This document shows, one piece after another, positions 43,975 to 53,450 of a stretch of DNA of 64,000 bases. The DNA is taken from NCBI GenBank assembly GCA_965216035.1, contig CBDCFM010000021.1, positions 1,240,001-1,304,000 of the forward strand. Reading direction: 5' to 3'. Position 1 is the stretch's first letter. Each line of letters starts with the position of its first letter. Position numbers and translations under genes: made by a program. This stretch comes from G963664115 sp965216035. GTDB lineage: Bacteria; Acidobacteriota; Terriglobia; 20CM-2-55-15. The notes under the pieces are model-generated. The model did no database searches, was not told the origin of the DNA, and saw nothing but the letters and a program-made list of their open reading frames with translations.

Positions 43975-45501
43975 ATGACTTGTATGCTCGAAGGTTTCCG
44001 GCGTTTTGGCCTTGTTCTCCTCAGCACTAGCGTCCTCCTCGCCTGTGGCAACACCCTGACACGTCCCGACATCGTTACTATTGCGCTGGATAGTCCACCC
44101 ATTAACCTCGATCCAAGAATTGGAGTGGATGCGTATTCGGAGCGCCTGGACCAACTCCTTTTCAATTCCCTGGTCCGCAAAGGTGAAAGTTCTGACATTC
44201 TGCCCGACCTTGCCGAAAGTTGGGTGATCCCGGACCCCACGACCTACATTTTTTATTTAAGAGAGAATGTCCGGTTTCACGACGGACGATCACTGACGGC
44301 CGCCGACGTTGTGTACACGTTCAACAGCATCCTGGACGGCACCGTCCAGACTGCAAAGGCGGGCACTTACAGCTTGGTGGACACCGTCGCGGCTCTGGAT
44401 CCGCATACCGTGCAGTTCACTTTGACAGAGCCCTATGCCCCGTTTCTCTGGAACGTGGCCCTCCCCGCGATCGGGATCGTTCCCGAAGGTGCTGGAAACG
44501 ACTTTTCGAACCAGCCCATTGGAACCGGCCCGTTTATCTTCGAGCACTACATCCGTGACGGCGAAATCCTGCTCCGATCGAATCCCGACTACTTTGGCGA
44601 GTCGCCACAGTTGGACGCAGTCCGTTTCAAGATCGTACCGGACGCCGTAGTCCGCGCACTGGAACTACGAAAAGGGACGATAGATATCGCCTTGAACGTT
44701 TTGCCAGCCGACATCGTAGAAGCCCTTCGCGATGAGCCACATCTCGCGGTCCTGAACACCGAAGGTACGAATGCCCAATACCTGGCCTTCAATTTAGAGG
44801 ATCCGTTGTTTTCGGATCTACGAGTGCGCCGGGCGATCGCCCATGCCGTCGATCGTGAAGCGATCGTAAAATATCTCTGGCGCAATCAGGCTCGATTGGC
44901 GGATTCCATCCTTCCACCGGAAAACTGGGCCTACTCCTCCGATGTCAGACGGTATGCCTACGACCCGGAACTTGCGAGGTCAATCCTGGAGGACGCCGGG
45001 TATGACGAGATCAGCTTCACCTATCGGACGTCCACGGACCCACTCGGCCTCTTGGTGGCGGCTGTGCTGCAACAGCAGTTTAAGGATCTCGGCATCGAAA
45101 TGCAGATTCGGTCTAATGAGTTTGCGACTTTTTTTTCAGACGTTGTAGCGGGTAACTTTCAGATGTATTCCCTGAGATGGGTCGGCGGCAACAACGACCC
45201 CGACATCTTCAACCTGATATTCCATTCGGAAATGGTGCCCCCGAACGGAGCGAACCGCGGACACTATCTCAATCCGCAGGTCTACCTCTGGATCGAGTTG
45301 GCGCGGAGGGAAACCGATTTGGAAACTCGGAAGGCCTACTACGCGGACGTCCAAAAGACCGTATCGAATGACCTGCCGTATGTGAATCTGTACTACACGA
45401 ATAACGTTGCCGTAGTTAACGAACGGATAGAGGGCATGAAGCTGTTCCTTGCAGGAGACTACGATTTTCTCAACGAAATTCGCGTTCGAGACGCCCCGTA
45501 G
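43975..45501 (+). CDS. Solute-binding lipoprotein of a peptide-type ABC transporter (SBP family 5)
   Basis: About 508 residues of the SBP_bac_5 family (DppA/OppA-like). The lipobox is LLAC with Cys at about residue 24 from the ATG at 43975. The family block LAESWVIPDPTTYIFYLREN, then VRFHDGRSLTAADVVYTFNS and the later RRAIAHAVDREAIV are present. It should capture peptides or similar solutes at the cell surface or periplasm. No permease or ATPase gene is next to it. The ATG at 43921 would add 18 residues; 43984 is also possible. Confidence 0.88.
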   Translation: MTCMLEGFRRFGLVLLSTSVLLACGNTLTRPDIVTIALDSPPINLDPRIGVDAYSERLDQLLFNSLVRKGESSDILPDLAESWVIPDPTTYIFYLRENVRFHDGRSLTAADVVYTFNSILDGTVQTAKAGTYSLVDTVAALDPHTVQFTLTEPYAPFLWNVALPAIGIVPEGAGNDFSNQPIGTGPFIFEHYIRDGEILLRSNPDYFGESPQLDAVRFKIVPDAVVRALELRKGTIDIALNVLPADIVEALRDEPHLAVLNTEGTNAQYLAFNLEDPLFSDLRVRRAIAHAVDREAIVKYLWRNQARLADSILPPENWAYSSDVRRYAYDPELARSILEDAGYDEISFTYRTSTDPLGLLVAAVLQQQFKDLGIEMQIRSNEFATFFSDVVAGNFQMYSLRWVGGNNDPDIFNLIFHSEMVPPNGANRGHYLNPQVYLWIELARRETDLETRKAYYADVQKTVSNDLPYVNLYYTNNVAVVNERIEGMKLFLAGDYDFLNEIRVRDAP

Positions 45502-45532
45502 CGTCCTGAATCAGAAGTTCGCGACAGATCAG

Positions 45533-46147
45533 TCAGTTTACGCCGACGAGTCTTCCCAGACGATACACGGTAATCAAAAGAACTTCTCGAAGGCTGTACC
45601 ACCCCCGGTTGGTGCGAGATGTTTCAATCAGGCTGTCCGGTGCCGGCGACACCCGCGTCTGCACCGCGTTGTCTTTGAAGATCTGGCTCACGCGGTACAG
45701 GTGGAAACCGTCACTGACGACGAGCGCCGTGATCCACCCATTGGATTGCATTAAGCGAACGACCGCAAGGACCGTGTCGTATGTGTTGCCGCTTCCCTGC
45801 TCGGTTACTATCTGGGATGGATCGACACCGAGTTCCGACAAATATTCTGTAGCGACGTGGGCCTCGGAAAAATTTGGATCGGGCCCAAAACTTCCGGTGG
45901 TCACGATGATATTCGCATGGCCTTCTTCAAAGAGATTCAGAGCGTGATCGAGTCGTGCCCGGAATACAGGAGATGGGCGTCCGTTGTATTGGGCCGCCCC
46001 CAGGACCACGATCGCATCGGCTGGACCCGTTTCGTCCGTTGCCGCGACTCTCCGGACCTGAAGATAGGTGAACGCGGTATAGGCAACGATCACAAGGAAG
46101 GCGAGTCCCATGCCAAGCGCAAGCCGGTGGAAGGACACACGATTCAT
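45533..46147 (-). CDS. YdcF/ElyC family protein (DUF218)
   Basis: A 204-residue protein with one N-terminal membrane helix (LALGMGLAFLVIVAYTAFTY) and a DUF218 domain: ADAIVVLGAAQYNGRPSPVF, the EQGSGNTYDTV motif, and ALVVSDGFHLYR. Relatives such as SanA and ElyC affect envelope integrity; biochemical function is not established. It overlaps the tsaC stop by 4 nt and is cotranscribed with it. Confidence 0.88.
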   Translation of the reverse strand: MNRVSFHRLALGMGLAFLVIVAYTAFTYLQVRRVAATDETGPADAIVVLGAAQYNGRPSPVFRARLDHALNLFEEGHANIIVTTGSFGPDPNFSEAHVATEYLSELGVDPSQIVTEQGSGNTYDTVLAVVRLMQSNGWITALVVSDGFHLYRVSQIFKDNAVQTRVSPAPDSLIETSRTNRGWYSLREVLLITVYRLGRLVGVN

Positions 46148-46791
46148 GCTGTTCGCCTCTGAAGTCGGCCATCAAAAAACCGGACAAGCGTTTGGTACGT
46201 TACCGGCCCTTCCCTGAGGAGTACCGGCACATCGCCGGAAACGTCAAGGACCGTCGAGGCCGGTGAATCCCCCAGGGTACCTCCGTCAATGACGACATCG
46301 ACTCCTTCGCCCAACTGATGCAGAGCGTCAAGAGCCGATCGAACTCCCGGTTGTCCGCTGCGGTTGGCACTCGTGCCGGTAATCGGTACACCAAAAGCTT
46401 CAATGAGCAGGCGCGGCACGCTGGCATCAGGCCAGCGCACTCCAATCGTCCCGGCACCCCCCGTGACGCGGTCCGACAGATGGTCTTGAGCGGGGGTGAC
46501 GAGCGTGAGTGGGCCCGGCCAGAAGGTGGCGGCCACTTCTTCGAAAACGGGATTGGGCAGAGAGACCGTCCGGGCCAATTCGATTGAGTCCAGAAGAAGG
46601 AGGATGGGTTTCGCCCCGGTCCGTCCCTTGAGCGTGAAAAGCCGTTCCACTGCTTCTGGATTCGAAGGATTCACCGCAAGCCCGTACAGGGTATCCGTTG
46701 GAAAACAGACGACACCGCCTGTTTCAAGCCTGTGAGCAATGTCAGCCAGGGTTGCGGGATCCAGCTGATCCGCGCTGATTTCATATGTCAT
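46144..46791 (-). CDS. tsaC: L-threonylcarbamoyladenylate synthase (TsaC/Sua5 family)
   Basis: A 215-residue YrdC-domain protein. It makes threonylcarbamoyl-AMP from threonine, bicarbonate and ATP, the first step of tRNA t6A37 modification. The start block VVCFPTDTLYGLAVNP and the nucleotide-binding KGRTGAKPILLLL are present, as is the SANRSGQ motif. It is the short form without a Sua5 C-terminal domain. It overlaps the YdcF-like gene downstream. Confidence 0.94.
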   Translation of the reverse strand: MTYEISADQLDPATLADIAHRLETGGVVCFPTDTLYGLAVNPSNPEAVERLFTLKGRTGAKPILLLLDSIELARTVSLPNPVFEEVAATFWPGPLTLVTPAQDHLSDRVTGGAGTIGVRWPDASVPRLLIEAFGVPITGTSANRSGQPGVRSALDALHQLGEGVDVVIDGGTLGDSPASTVLDVSGDVPVLLREGPVTYQTLVRFFDGRLQRRTA

Positions 46792-46877
46792 TCCAGAAAG
46801 TTAACAGTAATTGGTTACAAGCGAAGCTCACATCTTCAGTTCCTAACCCTTATAACTCATAACGGCACAGTCCCTGC

Positions 46878-46883
46878 CATAAT
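46878..46883 (+). promoter_or_regulatory. Extended -10-like element before the SpoU methyltransferase gene
   Basis: CATAAT preceded by TGC (extended -10 pattern TGn), 9 nt before the ATG at 46893. No Shine-Dalgarno site is present, so a leaderless mRNA is plausible. Confidence 0.3.
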
Positions 46884-46892
46884 ACTGGTATC

Positions 46893-47672
46893 ATGAGCCG
46901 TGAATCGATCGGTAAGCACAATCCAAGACTCGCCCAGATTCGCCGGGCCTTTCGGGATGGGGCGCTTACCGAGGATGGATTGCTCCCTATCGAAGGCCCC
47001 CGTTTACTGGACGAGGTGTCGAGGAGCGCTTTCGAGGTGAGAGAACTATTCGTTCGAAAAGGCGAAACCTGCCACGTCACAGCGGCTCGAAGCTATACCG
47101 TCGACCCTTCGGTATTTCGGTCACTGGGCGCCACCCAAGAACCGCAGGGCGTGATTGCACTGGTGCGACCTTCAACCTTCTCACTCGAGTCGATACTGGA
47201 CGAGGCGAACCTTCTGCTGCTCGTGTTGTGCGGTCTTCAGGACCCAGGAAACGTGGGAAACATCATTCGAATTGCAGAGGCGTTTCGGGCCAGCGGCTGT
47301 ATCGCCACTGAAGGCACTGCCAGCCGATACAACGACAAGGTGGTTCGGGCGAGCGCCGGAAGTCTTTTCCGTCTGCCGCATGTGTGGGACGTTGACTTCG
47401 AGGCAACCATTGATCACATCAAATCGAGAGGAGTTCGCATCGTAGGGACCGCGATGGGGTCCGACTACACGGTGGAGAGCGAGGACTGGCGTGGGCCTAC
47501 GGCGATCTTATTGGGCAACGAAGGCTCCGGATTGAGCCGGGAGGAAACCGACGCCTGCGATACTCTGGTGCGGATCCCCCATGCGGGCGCCGTTGAATCG
47601 CTCAACGCCGCAACCGCTGCGAGTATTGTGATGTATGAGGCTGCACGCTGCCGCGGTTCCAAGGCTAACTGA
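46893..47672 (+). CDS. SpoU/TrmH family RNA 2'-O-methyltransferase
   Basis: A 259-residue protein with an N-terminal substrate-binding domain (LPIEGPRLLDEV) and a SPOUT knot domain. The three SpoU motifs are present: LQDPGNVGNIIRIAEA, AILLGNEGSGLS and VRIPHAGAVESLNAATAASI. It methylates a ribose in rRNA or tRNA; the site cannot be named. rarA follows after 3 bp. Confidence 0.93.
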   Translation: MSRESIGKHNPRLAQIRRAFRDGALTEDGLLPIEGPRLLDEVSRSAFEVRELFVRKGETCHVTAARSYTVDPSVFRSLGATQEPQGVIALVRPSTFSLESILDEANLLLLVLCGLQDPGNVGNIIRIAEAFRASGCIATEGTASRYNDKVVRASAGSLFRLPHVWDVDFEATIDHIKSRGVRIVGTAMGSDYTVESEDWRGPTAILLGNEGSGLSREETDACDTLVRIPHAGAVESLNAATAASIVMYEAARCRGSKAN

Positions 47673-47675
47673 TTC

Positions 47676-48971
47676 ATGGATTCCTTGTTCGACGAACCCC
47701 ATCCGGGTCCTGAAACTGAGCATGTTCCACTGGCCGAGCGGATGCGCCCGACGACTCTGGAAGAATTCGTCGGCCAGGATCATCTGCTCGGACCCGGTAA
47801 GGCGCTCAGAGGCGCCATCGAGCACGACCACGCGCCGTCGATGATTCTGTGGGGGCCGCCGGGTGTTGGCAAGACGACGCTCGCCCAGATCATTGCGCAC
47901 CGAAGCCGATCAGGGTTTCTGAGTTTCAGTGCTGTGCTCTCGGGAATCAAGGAAATCCGCGAGATCATGGCAGTGGCTGAGGGCGCCCACAAACGTGGAC
48001 GTCAAACGATTCTATTTATCGACGAGATTCACCGGTTCAACAAGGCTCAGCAGGACGCATTCCTGCCCTATGTCGAGAAGGGCAGTATTACTCTGATTGG
48101 CGCGACGACAGAAAACCCCTCATTCGAGGTGATCGCGGCGCTTCTCTCACGGGTGCGCGTCTTCGTCCTTGAGGCACTCAAGGACGAAGAAATCGCTTTA
48201 CTGATCCGACGGGCAACGAAGGTCAGCGATTGCTCGATTGCCGCTGTCGCGGCGGCGGCGCTCGTTGATCTTTCCAACGGGGATGCTCGCGCTGCGTACA
48301 ATATTCTTGAGGTGGCTGCCCAATCCGTTGATCCCGGGGAAGAGATATCCGAGCACGTGATTCACGAGGTGGCCCAGCGAAAAGTGCTTCGATATGACAA
48401 GGGTGGCGAGGAGCACTACAACGTCATTTCAGCTTTGCATAAATCCATTCGGAACTCAGATGCCGATGCCGCCTTGTACTGGCTTGCCCGGATGCTGGAA
48501 GCCGGTGAAGATCCTCTCTACATTGCACGTCGGCTCGTCCGGTTTGCGTCCGAAGATGTGGGTTTGGCTGATCCTCACGCACTAGGGCTCGCACTCGACG
48601 CAAAGGATTCGATCATTTTCCTGGGCATGCCCGAAGGCGGGTTGGCGCTGGCGGGATGTGTAATCTATCTGGCGGCCGCTCCGAAATCAAATTCCGTCTA
48701 CACCGCCTACGCAGCCGCGATTGAAGAGGCCCGAACCAGTCGGGCTGAACCCGTGCCTCTTCATTTGAGGAACGCACCCACGCCTTTGATGAAGAACCTT
48801 CACTACGGTGAAGGGTACCGGTATGCACACGATACCCGGGAGGGGGTGGCGCATATGGAGTGTCTGCCACATAACTTGATCCGCAAGCGCTACTATCAGG
48901 GCAGGAATGTGGGAATGGAATCAGAGATCATCAGGCGGCTGGAAGAGTATCGGCGGCGGGCTGAAGAATAA
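47676..48971 (+). CDS. rarA: Replication-associated recombination protein RarA
   Basis: A 431-residue AAA+ ATPase (RarA/MgsA/WRNIP1 group) acting at stalled replication forks. Walker A GPPGVGKT lies near residues 60-67, Walker B ILFIDEIHR near 112-120, then sensor 1 in LIGATTENPSF and the C-terminal tetramerisation domain (SAPKSNS-like AAAPKSNSVYTAY). It overlaps nothing, but its spacing to the methyltransferase implies one transcript. Confidence 0.96.
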   Translation: MDSLFDEPHPGPETEHVPLAERMRPTTLEEFVGQDHLLGPGKALRGAIEHDHAPSMILWGPPGVGKTTLAQIIAHRSRSGFLSFSAVLSGIKEIREIMAVAEGAHKRGRQTILFIDEIHRFNKAQQDAFLPYVEKGSITLIGATTENPSFEVIAALLSRVRVFVLEALKDEEIALLIRRATKVSDCSIAAVAAAALVDLSNGDARAAYNILEVAAQSVDPGEEISEHVIHEVAQRKVLRYDKGGEEHYNVISALHKSIRNSDADAALYWLARMLEAGEDPLYIARRLVRFASEDVGLADPHALGLALDAKDSIIFLGMPEGGLALAGCVIYLAAAPKSNSVYTAYAAAIEEARTSRAEPVPLHLRNAPTPLMKNLHYGEGYRYAHDTREGVAHMECLPHNLIRKRYYQGRNVGMESEIIRRLEEYRRRAEE

Positions 48972-48995
48972 TATAATAGATTATATAACAATCAC

Positions 48996-49388
48996 TTACG
49001 AATTTAATGCGATGTGTTCCTTGAGGATACATCGATTGATGACAATCGCCAATCCGGCTTTCCTGCCGCGTTCAGCCGCGGCATCATCAATAACACCCTC
49101 CTGCATCCAGATGCATCGGGCACCGATCGCGATCGCCGATTCTACGATCTCCGCAACGAAATTCGAGCGCCGAAAGATATTTACGATGTCGACACTCTGA
49201 GGGATTGCGTTCAAGTGTGCATAGGCCTTCTCGCCTAATACTTCTGTCTCATTCGGGTTAACCGGGATGATACGGTAGCCACAGGCCTGCATGTACCGGC
49301 TGACACCGTAACTGGGCCGGAACTCCCGTGACGAAAGTCCGACGACGGCAATGTTGCGATAGGTCTCAAGTATCTCTTGTACCGTCAA
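48996..49388 (-). CDS. CoA-binding protein (YccU-like)
   Basis: A 130-residue Rossmann-fold CoA_binding_2 protein. The glycine motif is NIAVVGLSSREFRPSYGVSR; VIPVNPNE-like IIPVNPNETEVLGEKAY and CIWMQEGVIDD follow as in YccU. Role unknown. The TTG at 49388 overlaps the rluB TGA (TTGA), with AGGGA upstream, so it is coupled to rluB. Confidence 0.88.
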   Translation of the reverse strand: MTVQEILETYRNIAVVGLSSREFRPSYGVSRYMQACGYRIIPVNPNETEVLGEKAYAHLNAIPQSVDIVNIFRRSNFVAEIVESAIAIGARCIWMQEGVIDDAAAERGRKAGLAIVINRCILKEHIALNS

Positions 49389-50254
49389 GATCGCTTCCCT
49401 GCCACAGCCTTTCGTTCAGCATTCTTCCCGGTCCTGACCCATGGCTTCTTTTCATCCGGTGCCTGCGAAACCCCTCGACCCTCTTTCTTCAGGATCCTGG
49501 ATCGAGGCTTTTTCCCTGGTCGCGTCTCTGCGGCCTTGCTCCCATATCGACGATAGAATTTCTCGACCTCGGTCGCCGTCAAATGGCGCCAACCCCCGGA
49601 CTCAAGCTTGATATCTTCAAGGAAACCGATGCGGGTCCGACGCAATTTCAGGGCAGGGTGACCCATGGCTTCGAACATTCTGCGAATCTGCCGATTCCGT
49701 CCCTGAAGGAGTGTGATCTCATACCAGGCATTTGCTCCCCTCCGGTAAACCCTGATTTCACACGGTGCTGTGCGCGTGTCCGCGAGGCGGATTCCCTTCC
49801 GGAGCCTGTCGAGTGCTGCATCACTTGGCGTTCCGGAAACCTTCACACGATACACCTTCTCCACTCCGCCGGCCCGCGTCATGAAGTGAGTGAATTCACC
49901 GTCGTTGGTCAGAATCAGAAGACCTTCGGACGCATAATCCAGGCGGCCCACCGGGTATACCTTGTCTCTCAGACGGGGCCCGAGCAGGTCGATCACAGTT
50001 CGCCTGCCGCGAGGATCAGTGCGCGTCGATAGGACATTCTTGGGCTTGTGAATGAGGATGTAAACGGGCAGGCCCGGGCGGCGCAGTCGCTTACCGTCCA
50101 GCGTAATCTCGTCGTCCCTCGCATCGGCCCGCACGCCCATCTCAGTGATAACCTTCCCGTTGACCCGAACTCGCCCCTCCAGGATCATCTTCTCGGCACT
50201 CCGCCGGGACGCCACACCCGCATGGGCCAGTATCTTTTGCAAACGATCGGTCAT
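49385..50254 (-). CDS. rluB: 23S rRNA pseudouridine synthase RluB-like
   Basis: A 289-residue RsuA-family enzyme. The N-terminal S4 domain is RLQKILAHAGVASRRSAEKM. The catalytic Asp lies in VGRLDYASEGLLILTNDG, and the C-terminal block is LLQGRNRQIRRMFEAMGH. A basic Lys/Arg-rich tail of about 50 residues follows. It probably modifies 23S rRNA; the RluB/RluE/RsuA choice rests on the basic tail and the scpAB neighbourhood, where rluB is often found. Confidence 0.9.
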   Translation of the reverse strand: MTDRLQKILAHAGVASRRSAEKMILEGRVRVNGKVITEMGVRADARDDEITLDGKRLRRPGLPVYILIHKPKNVLSTRTDPRGRRTVIDLLGPRLRDKVYPVGRLDYASEGLLILTNDGEFTHFMTRAGGVEKVYRVKVSGTPSDAALDRLRKGIRLADTRTAPCEIRVYRRGANAWYEITLLQGRNRQIRRMFEAMGHPALKLRRTRIGFLEDIKLESGGWRHLTATEVEKFYRRYGSKAAETRPGKKPRSRILKKEGRGVSQAPDEKKPWVRTGKNAERKAVAGKRS

Positions 50255-50262
50255 ACCTGTCT

Positions 50263-50268
50263 ATCTTA
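50263..50268 (-). promoter_or_regulatory. Weak -10-like hexamer before rluB
   Basis: TAAGAT (4 of 6) on the minus strand, 8 nt before the rluB ATG. An AGG close to the ATG is too near to be a good ribosome binding site. Confidence 0.18.
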
Positions 50269-50297
50269 GCGGAAATGGACGGTCGGGGTGTGACGGG

Positions 50298-50924
50298 TTA
50301 GCGGGCGGCCTCGTCTGCGGCATCGCCGCTTTTGGACGGCCCGGAGGCCTCGGGTTGCAGGGGAAGCTCGGCCTGCTCCGCGGAGTGCTCAGACTTGATC
50401 AATTCTTCGAACTCCTCCATGCTGGGCAACTCCTCGAGGTTCTTGAGGCCAAAGTGGACCAGGAAATTACGCGTGGTCTTGTACAGAATGGGGCGGCCAA
50501 CCACGTCCTTGCGTCCGGCGGCGGTCACCAGTTTTCGGTCCAGCAGGGCCTTGATCACTCCAGAGGCGTGAACGCCACGAACTTCCTGTATTTCGGGCAC
50601 CGTAGTCGGTTGTCTGTACGCGATTACCGCCAGAGTTTCAAGTGCAGCCATGGAAAGTCTAGTGGGGGGGACCAGGCTTCTGACGAATTTCTTCAGGACT
50701 TCGTGGTGTTCCGCTTTCGTCGAAAAGCGATAACCGCCGGCCACTTCGCGGACCTCAATCCCGTGGTTGGTCGATTGAAATCGCTCCATAAGAGCATTGA
50801 GTTCGCCGGTCACGGCCTGCGGAGAAACCTCCGGCAGTGCCTTTTGAATCTGCTCCAGTCGAACAGGGTCGTCGGCGAGATAGATGATCGCCTCAAGCAA
50901 GGCTGAAAGATTGGGATCGCTCAT
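50298..50924 (-). CDS. scpB: Segregation and condensation protein B
   Basis: About 208 residues of ScpB, the winged-helix partner of the SMC-ScpA complex that organises the chromosome. Blocks LSALLEAIIYLADDPVRLEQ and SMAALETLAVIAYRQPTTVPEIQEVRG-type sequence (split here for length: LETLAVIAYRQP, EIQEVRGVHASG) are diagnostic. The ATG at 50924 overlaps scpA by 32 bp; an earlier in-frame start at 50963 is possible. Confidence 0.93.
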   Translation of the reverse strand: MSDPNLSALLEAIIYLADDPVRLEQIQKALPEVSPQAVTGELNALMERFQSTNHGIEVREVAGGYRFSTKAEHHEVLKKFVRSLVPPTRLSMAALETLAVIAYRQPTTVPEIQEVRGVHASGVIKALLDRKLVTAAGRKDVVGRPILYKTTRNFLVHFGLKNLEELPSMEEFEELIKSEHSAEQAELPLQPEASGPSKSGDAADEAAR

Positions 50925-51642
50925 ACTTCGGGTTCGCTCGGAGTTGGATGTCTCCGAAGGCATCTTTCTGGCCGATCTGAATCGCTCGGATCCGGGAAAG
51001 CTCCAGAAGTGCGAGAAACGCCGTAATCAGTGCTTGTCGTGTCGAAAACCTTTCCATCAGTTTCATGAACGTGAGGCCGGTCGGAGTGTTTTCAACCTGC
51101 CCCAGAATCAGTGTTGCCATCTCTTCGATTGTAAACTCTTCCCTGTGGATGTCTATCGACGGACGTTCTTCAACGCGCTTGATGACATCGCGAAAAACTG
51201 CAAGTATGTCGAAAAGTGTCGCGGTCACCTCAGGTTCGAGTTCGCTTTGCTCGACGTTCAGATCACCGGGCCGGGTCCAGGTGGACTTTTCGACAAGCTC
51301 TCTCTGGTAGAGCATTTCTGCAGCATTCTTGAATTTTTCATGTTCGAGCAGCCTTCGGACCAGTTCTGCCCGTGGATCTTCCTCTTCGTCGGCAGCGGCG
51401 TCCGGATCGAGCGGCAGGAGCATGCGTGATTTGAGGTAGATCAACTGCGCCGCGATGAGCAGAAACTCGGAAGCGACATCCACATCCATTTCCTTCATCA
51501 GGTGAAGGTAGTCCAGGTACTGTGCGGTCACCTCGGCAATAGGAATGTTGTAGATGTCGAGCTTCTGGCGGCGGATGAGGTCCAGCAGGAGGTCCAGGGG
51601 GCCCTCATAGAGATCGAGCGTGATTTTCAGTTCTTGCGCCAT
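50893..51642 (-). CDS. scpA: Segregation and condensation protein A
   Basis: A 249-residue kleisin. The N-terminal SMC-neck binding block YEGPLDLLLDLIRRQKLDIY is clear. An acidic middle (DPDAAADEEEDPRAELV) and a C-terminal winged helix that binds the SMC head follow. It precedes and overlaps scpB, forming the scpA-scpB-rluB cluster common in bacteria. smc itself is not in this window. Confidence 0.95.
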   Translation of the reverse strand: MAQELKITLDLYEGPLDLLLDLIRRQKLDIYNIPIAEVTAQYLDYLHLMKEMDVDVASEFLLIAAQLIYLKSRMLLPLDPDAAADEEEDPRAELVRRLLEHEKFKNAAEMLYQRELVEKSTWTRPGDLNVEQSELEPEVTATLFDILAVFRDVIKRVEERPSIDIHREEFTIEEMATLILGQVENTPTGLTFMKLMERFSTRQALITAFLALLELSRIRAIQIGQKDAFGDIQLRANPKYERSQSFSLA

Positions 51643-51710
51643 TTTGGGGACGTGAGCACCCGATATTGAAAGTTAAGAGCATTCTTCCCGAACCGACAAC
51701 TCTTAATTCA

Positions 51711-52694
51711 CTATTTCAGCTTCATCGCTTCCCGGACCTCAGCCATGGTTTCCCCGGCAACCGTCCGCGCACGCTGCGCCCCGTCTTCCAGAATATCGAG
51801 GACTTCATGCGGGTTCTCTGCGTAATGCACGCGGCTCTCGTAAATCGGTCCGAGTTTGTCTTGATAGCTCTCGAAAAGCCAACCCTTACATTCCACACAG
51901 CCTATCCCTGCACTGCGACAACCTTGGTCCACGTCCTGAAGTGTTTTTTCGTCGGAGAAGACCTTGTGAAGATCAAAAACGGGGCAGAGGTCCGGGTTGC
52001 CGGCATCGGAGCGTCGCTTGCGCGCAGGATCCGTCATCATCGTCAGAAGCGACTTCTTCACCTCATCCGGCGGGTCGCCCATCGAGATCGTGTTGCCGTA
52101 GCTCTTGCTCATCTTTCGCCCGTCCGTGCCGGGCAGCTTCGGCGCGGAAGTGAGTAGTGCCTTGGGTTCAGGGAATATCTTGGTGTAGATCCGATTGAAT
52201 CGGCGGGCGATTTCACGGGTCAATTCGACATGTGCGACCTGATCCTCACCCACCGGTACGGCGATCGCCTTGTAGACCAGAATGTCTGCCGACTGAAGAA
52301 CGGGGTATCCCAGGAATCCGTAAGTGTTGATATCGTGATCGACGTTTTCCTGCAGTTCCTTGTATGAAGGCACCCGTTCGAGCCAACCCAAAGGCGTCAC
52401 CATCGACAAGAGCAGGTGCAGTTCGGCATGTTCGGGAACGCTGGATTGCAGAAATATGGTCGTTCGCTCTGGGTCCAGCCCGGCTGCAAGGTAGTCGATT
52501 GCCACCTGGAATGCGCTTTCGCTGAAGTCGGTGCCGCTCTCATAGTGCGTAGTGAGTGCATGCCAGTCGGCAACGAAACAGAAACTGTCATAATCGCCCT
52601 GAAGGCGCACCCAGTGTTCCAGCGCCCCCATGTAGTTGCCCAGATGCAATCGGCCCGTCGGCCGCATCCCGCTGAGAACTCTTTTCTTGACCAT
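51711..52694 (-). CDS. trpS: Tryptophan-tRNA ligase
   Basis: A 327-residue class I aminoacyl-tRNA synthetase. The HIGH-like motif is HLGN at residues 17-20, and KMSKS is in GRKMSKSYGN near residue 195. The length is normal. It lies between the M50 protease gene and scpA on the same strand, with short gaps. Confidence 0.97.
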   Translation of the reverse strand: MVKKRVLSGMRPTGRLHLGNYMGALEHWVRLQGDYDSFCFVADWHALTTHYESGTDFSESAFQVAIDYLAAGLDPERTTIFLQSSVPEHAELHLLLSMVTPLGWLERVPSYKELQENVDHDINTYGFLGYPVLQSADILVYKAIAVPVGEDQVAHVELTREIARRFNRIYTKIFPEPKALLTSAPKLPGTDGRKMSKSYGNTISMGDPPDEVKKSLLTMMTDPARKRRSDAGNPDLCPVFDLHKVFSDEKTLQDVDQGCRSAGIGCVECKGWLFESYQDKLGPIYESRVHYAENPHEVLDILEDGAQRARTVAGETMAEVREAMKLK

Positions 52695-52707
52695 AAGGAA
52701 GGAGGGG

Positions 52708-53388
52708 TTAGAAGACTAGGAAAGAATTGACGAATCCTATTACAGGGCTGAACAGGTATCCGGGAATGCCTAGATAGAGTAGTCCGATCAGAATGAAAAG
52801 ACCGTAGCTCTCGAGCGCCTTGTACGCCCGTGACAGCGAGTCAGGGAGCAGGCCCGAGAGCACTGCGGCCCCATCGAGGGGCGCCACTGGAATCATGTTG
52901 AAGATGGCTAGAATCAGGTTGATCAGGACTCCAAAGTACGCCATGAAGACCAGTACAACGACGATCCCGTCACTACTGCCCACCACCCCGCGCACGACCT
53001 GATTGAGGAGCAACTCCATCGACGCGGACGATGATTTCAAGAACCCAAGCACAAGGAGGAGGCCACCGGCCATCAACAGATTGCTCGCCGGACCCGCGGC
53101 AGCGACCAGCATGTAGTCGCGCCTTGGGTTCAGCAGTCGGGCCGTGTTCACCGGAACAGGCTTAGCCCAGCCAAAGATGATGCCGCCAAACATGAATCCT
53201 AGGAGCGGGAACAGAAAGGTCCCAAAGAAATCAGCATGCACGAGCGGATTGAACGAAATCCGCCCGAGATACCGTGCGGTCGGGTCGCCCAGCCTATCCG
53301 CAGTCCACGCATGGGCCGACTCATGAACGCTGAGTGATACCAGCAGGACCACAAGCGAAGACACCAGAGAAACGACGTCGATACCCAT
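52708..53388 (-). CDS. Site-2 protease family zinc metallopeptidase (M50)
   Basis: A 226-residue intramembrane protease-like protein. The zinc motif is HESAH (His22, Glu23, His26), and the third ligand is in the LDG motif IPVAPLDGAAVL. Six or so membrane helices are present. It belongs to the short group without a PDZ domain. Substrate unknown. The 62-bp gap to the divergent hemX gene must hold both promoters. Confidence 0.9.
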   Translation of the reverse strand: MGIDVVSLVSSLVVLLVSLSVHESAHAWTADRLGDPTARYLGRISFNPLVHADFFGTFLFPLLGFMFGGIIFGWAKPVPVNTARLLNPRRDYMLVAAAGPASNLLMAGGLLLVLGFLKSSSASMELLLNQVVRGVVGSSDGIVVVLVFMAYFGVLINLILAIFNMIPVAPLDGAAVLSGLLPDSLSRAYKALESYGLFILIGLLYLGIPGYLFSPVIGFVNSFLVF

Positions 53389-53435
53389 AGCGTTTTTATG
53401 CTAGCACACACGGTGTGCCCAAGAACCCTCACTGC

Positions 53436-53444
53436 TGCTATAAT
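53436..53444 (+). promoter_or_regulatory. Extended -10 promoter element of the hemX-hemA-hemC-hemD cluster
   Basis: A perfect TATAAT (53439-53444) preceded by TGC, an extended -10. It ends 6 nt before the hemX ATG, and no ribosome binding site is present. The predicted start of transcription coincides with the ATG, implying a leaderless mRNA. The -35 region is weak (TGCCCA at 53416-53421). Confidence 0.5.
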
Positions 53445-53450
53445 TTAAGC

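Noticed and set aside
51666..51720. Inverted repeat TTAAGAG / CTCTTAA after trpS as a terminator
   Set aside because: The stem is only 7 bp with a 20-nt loop and has no T tract in the trpS direction.
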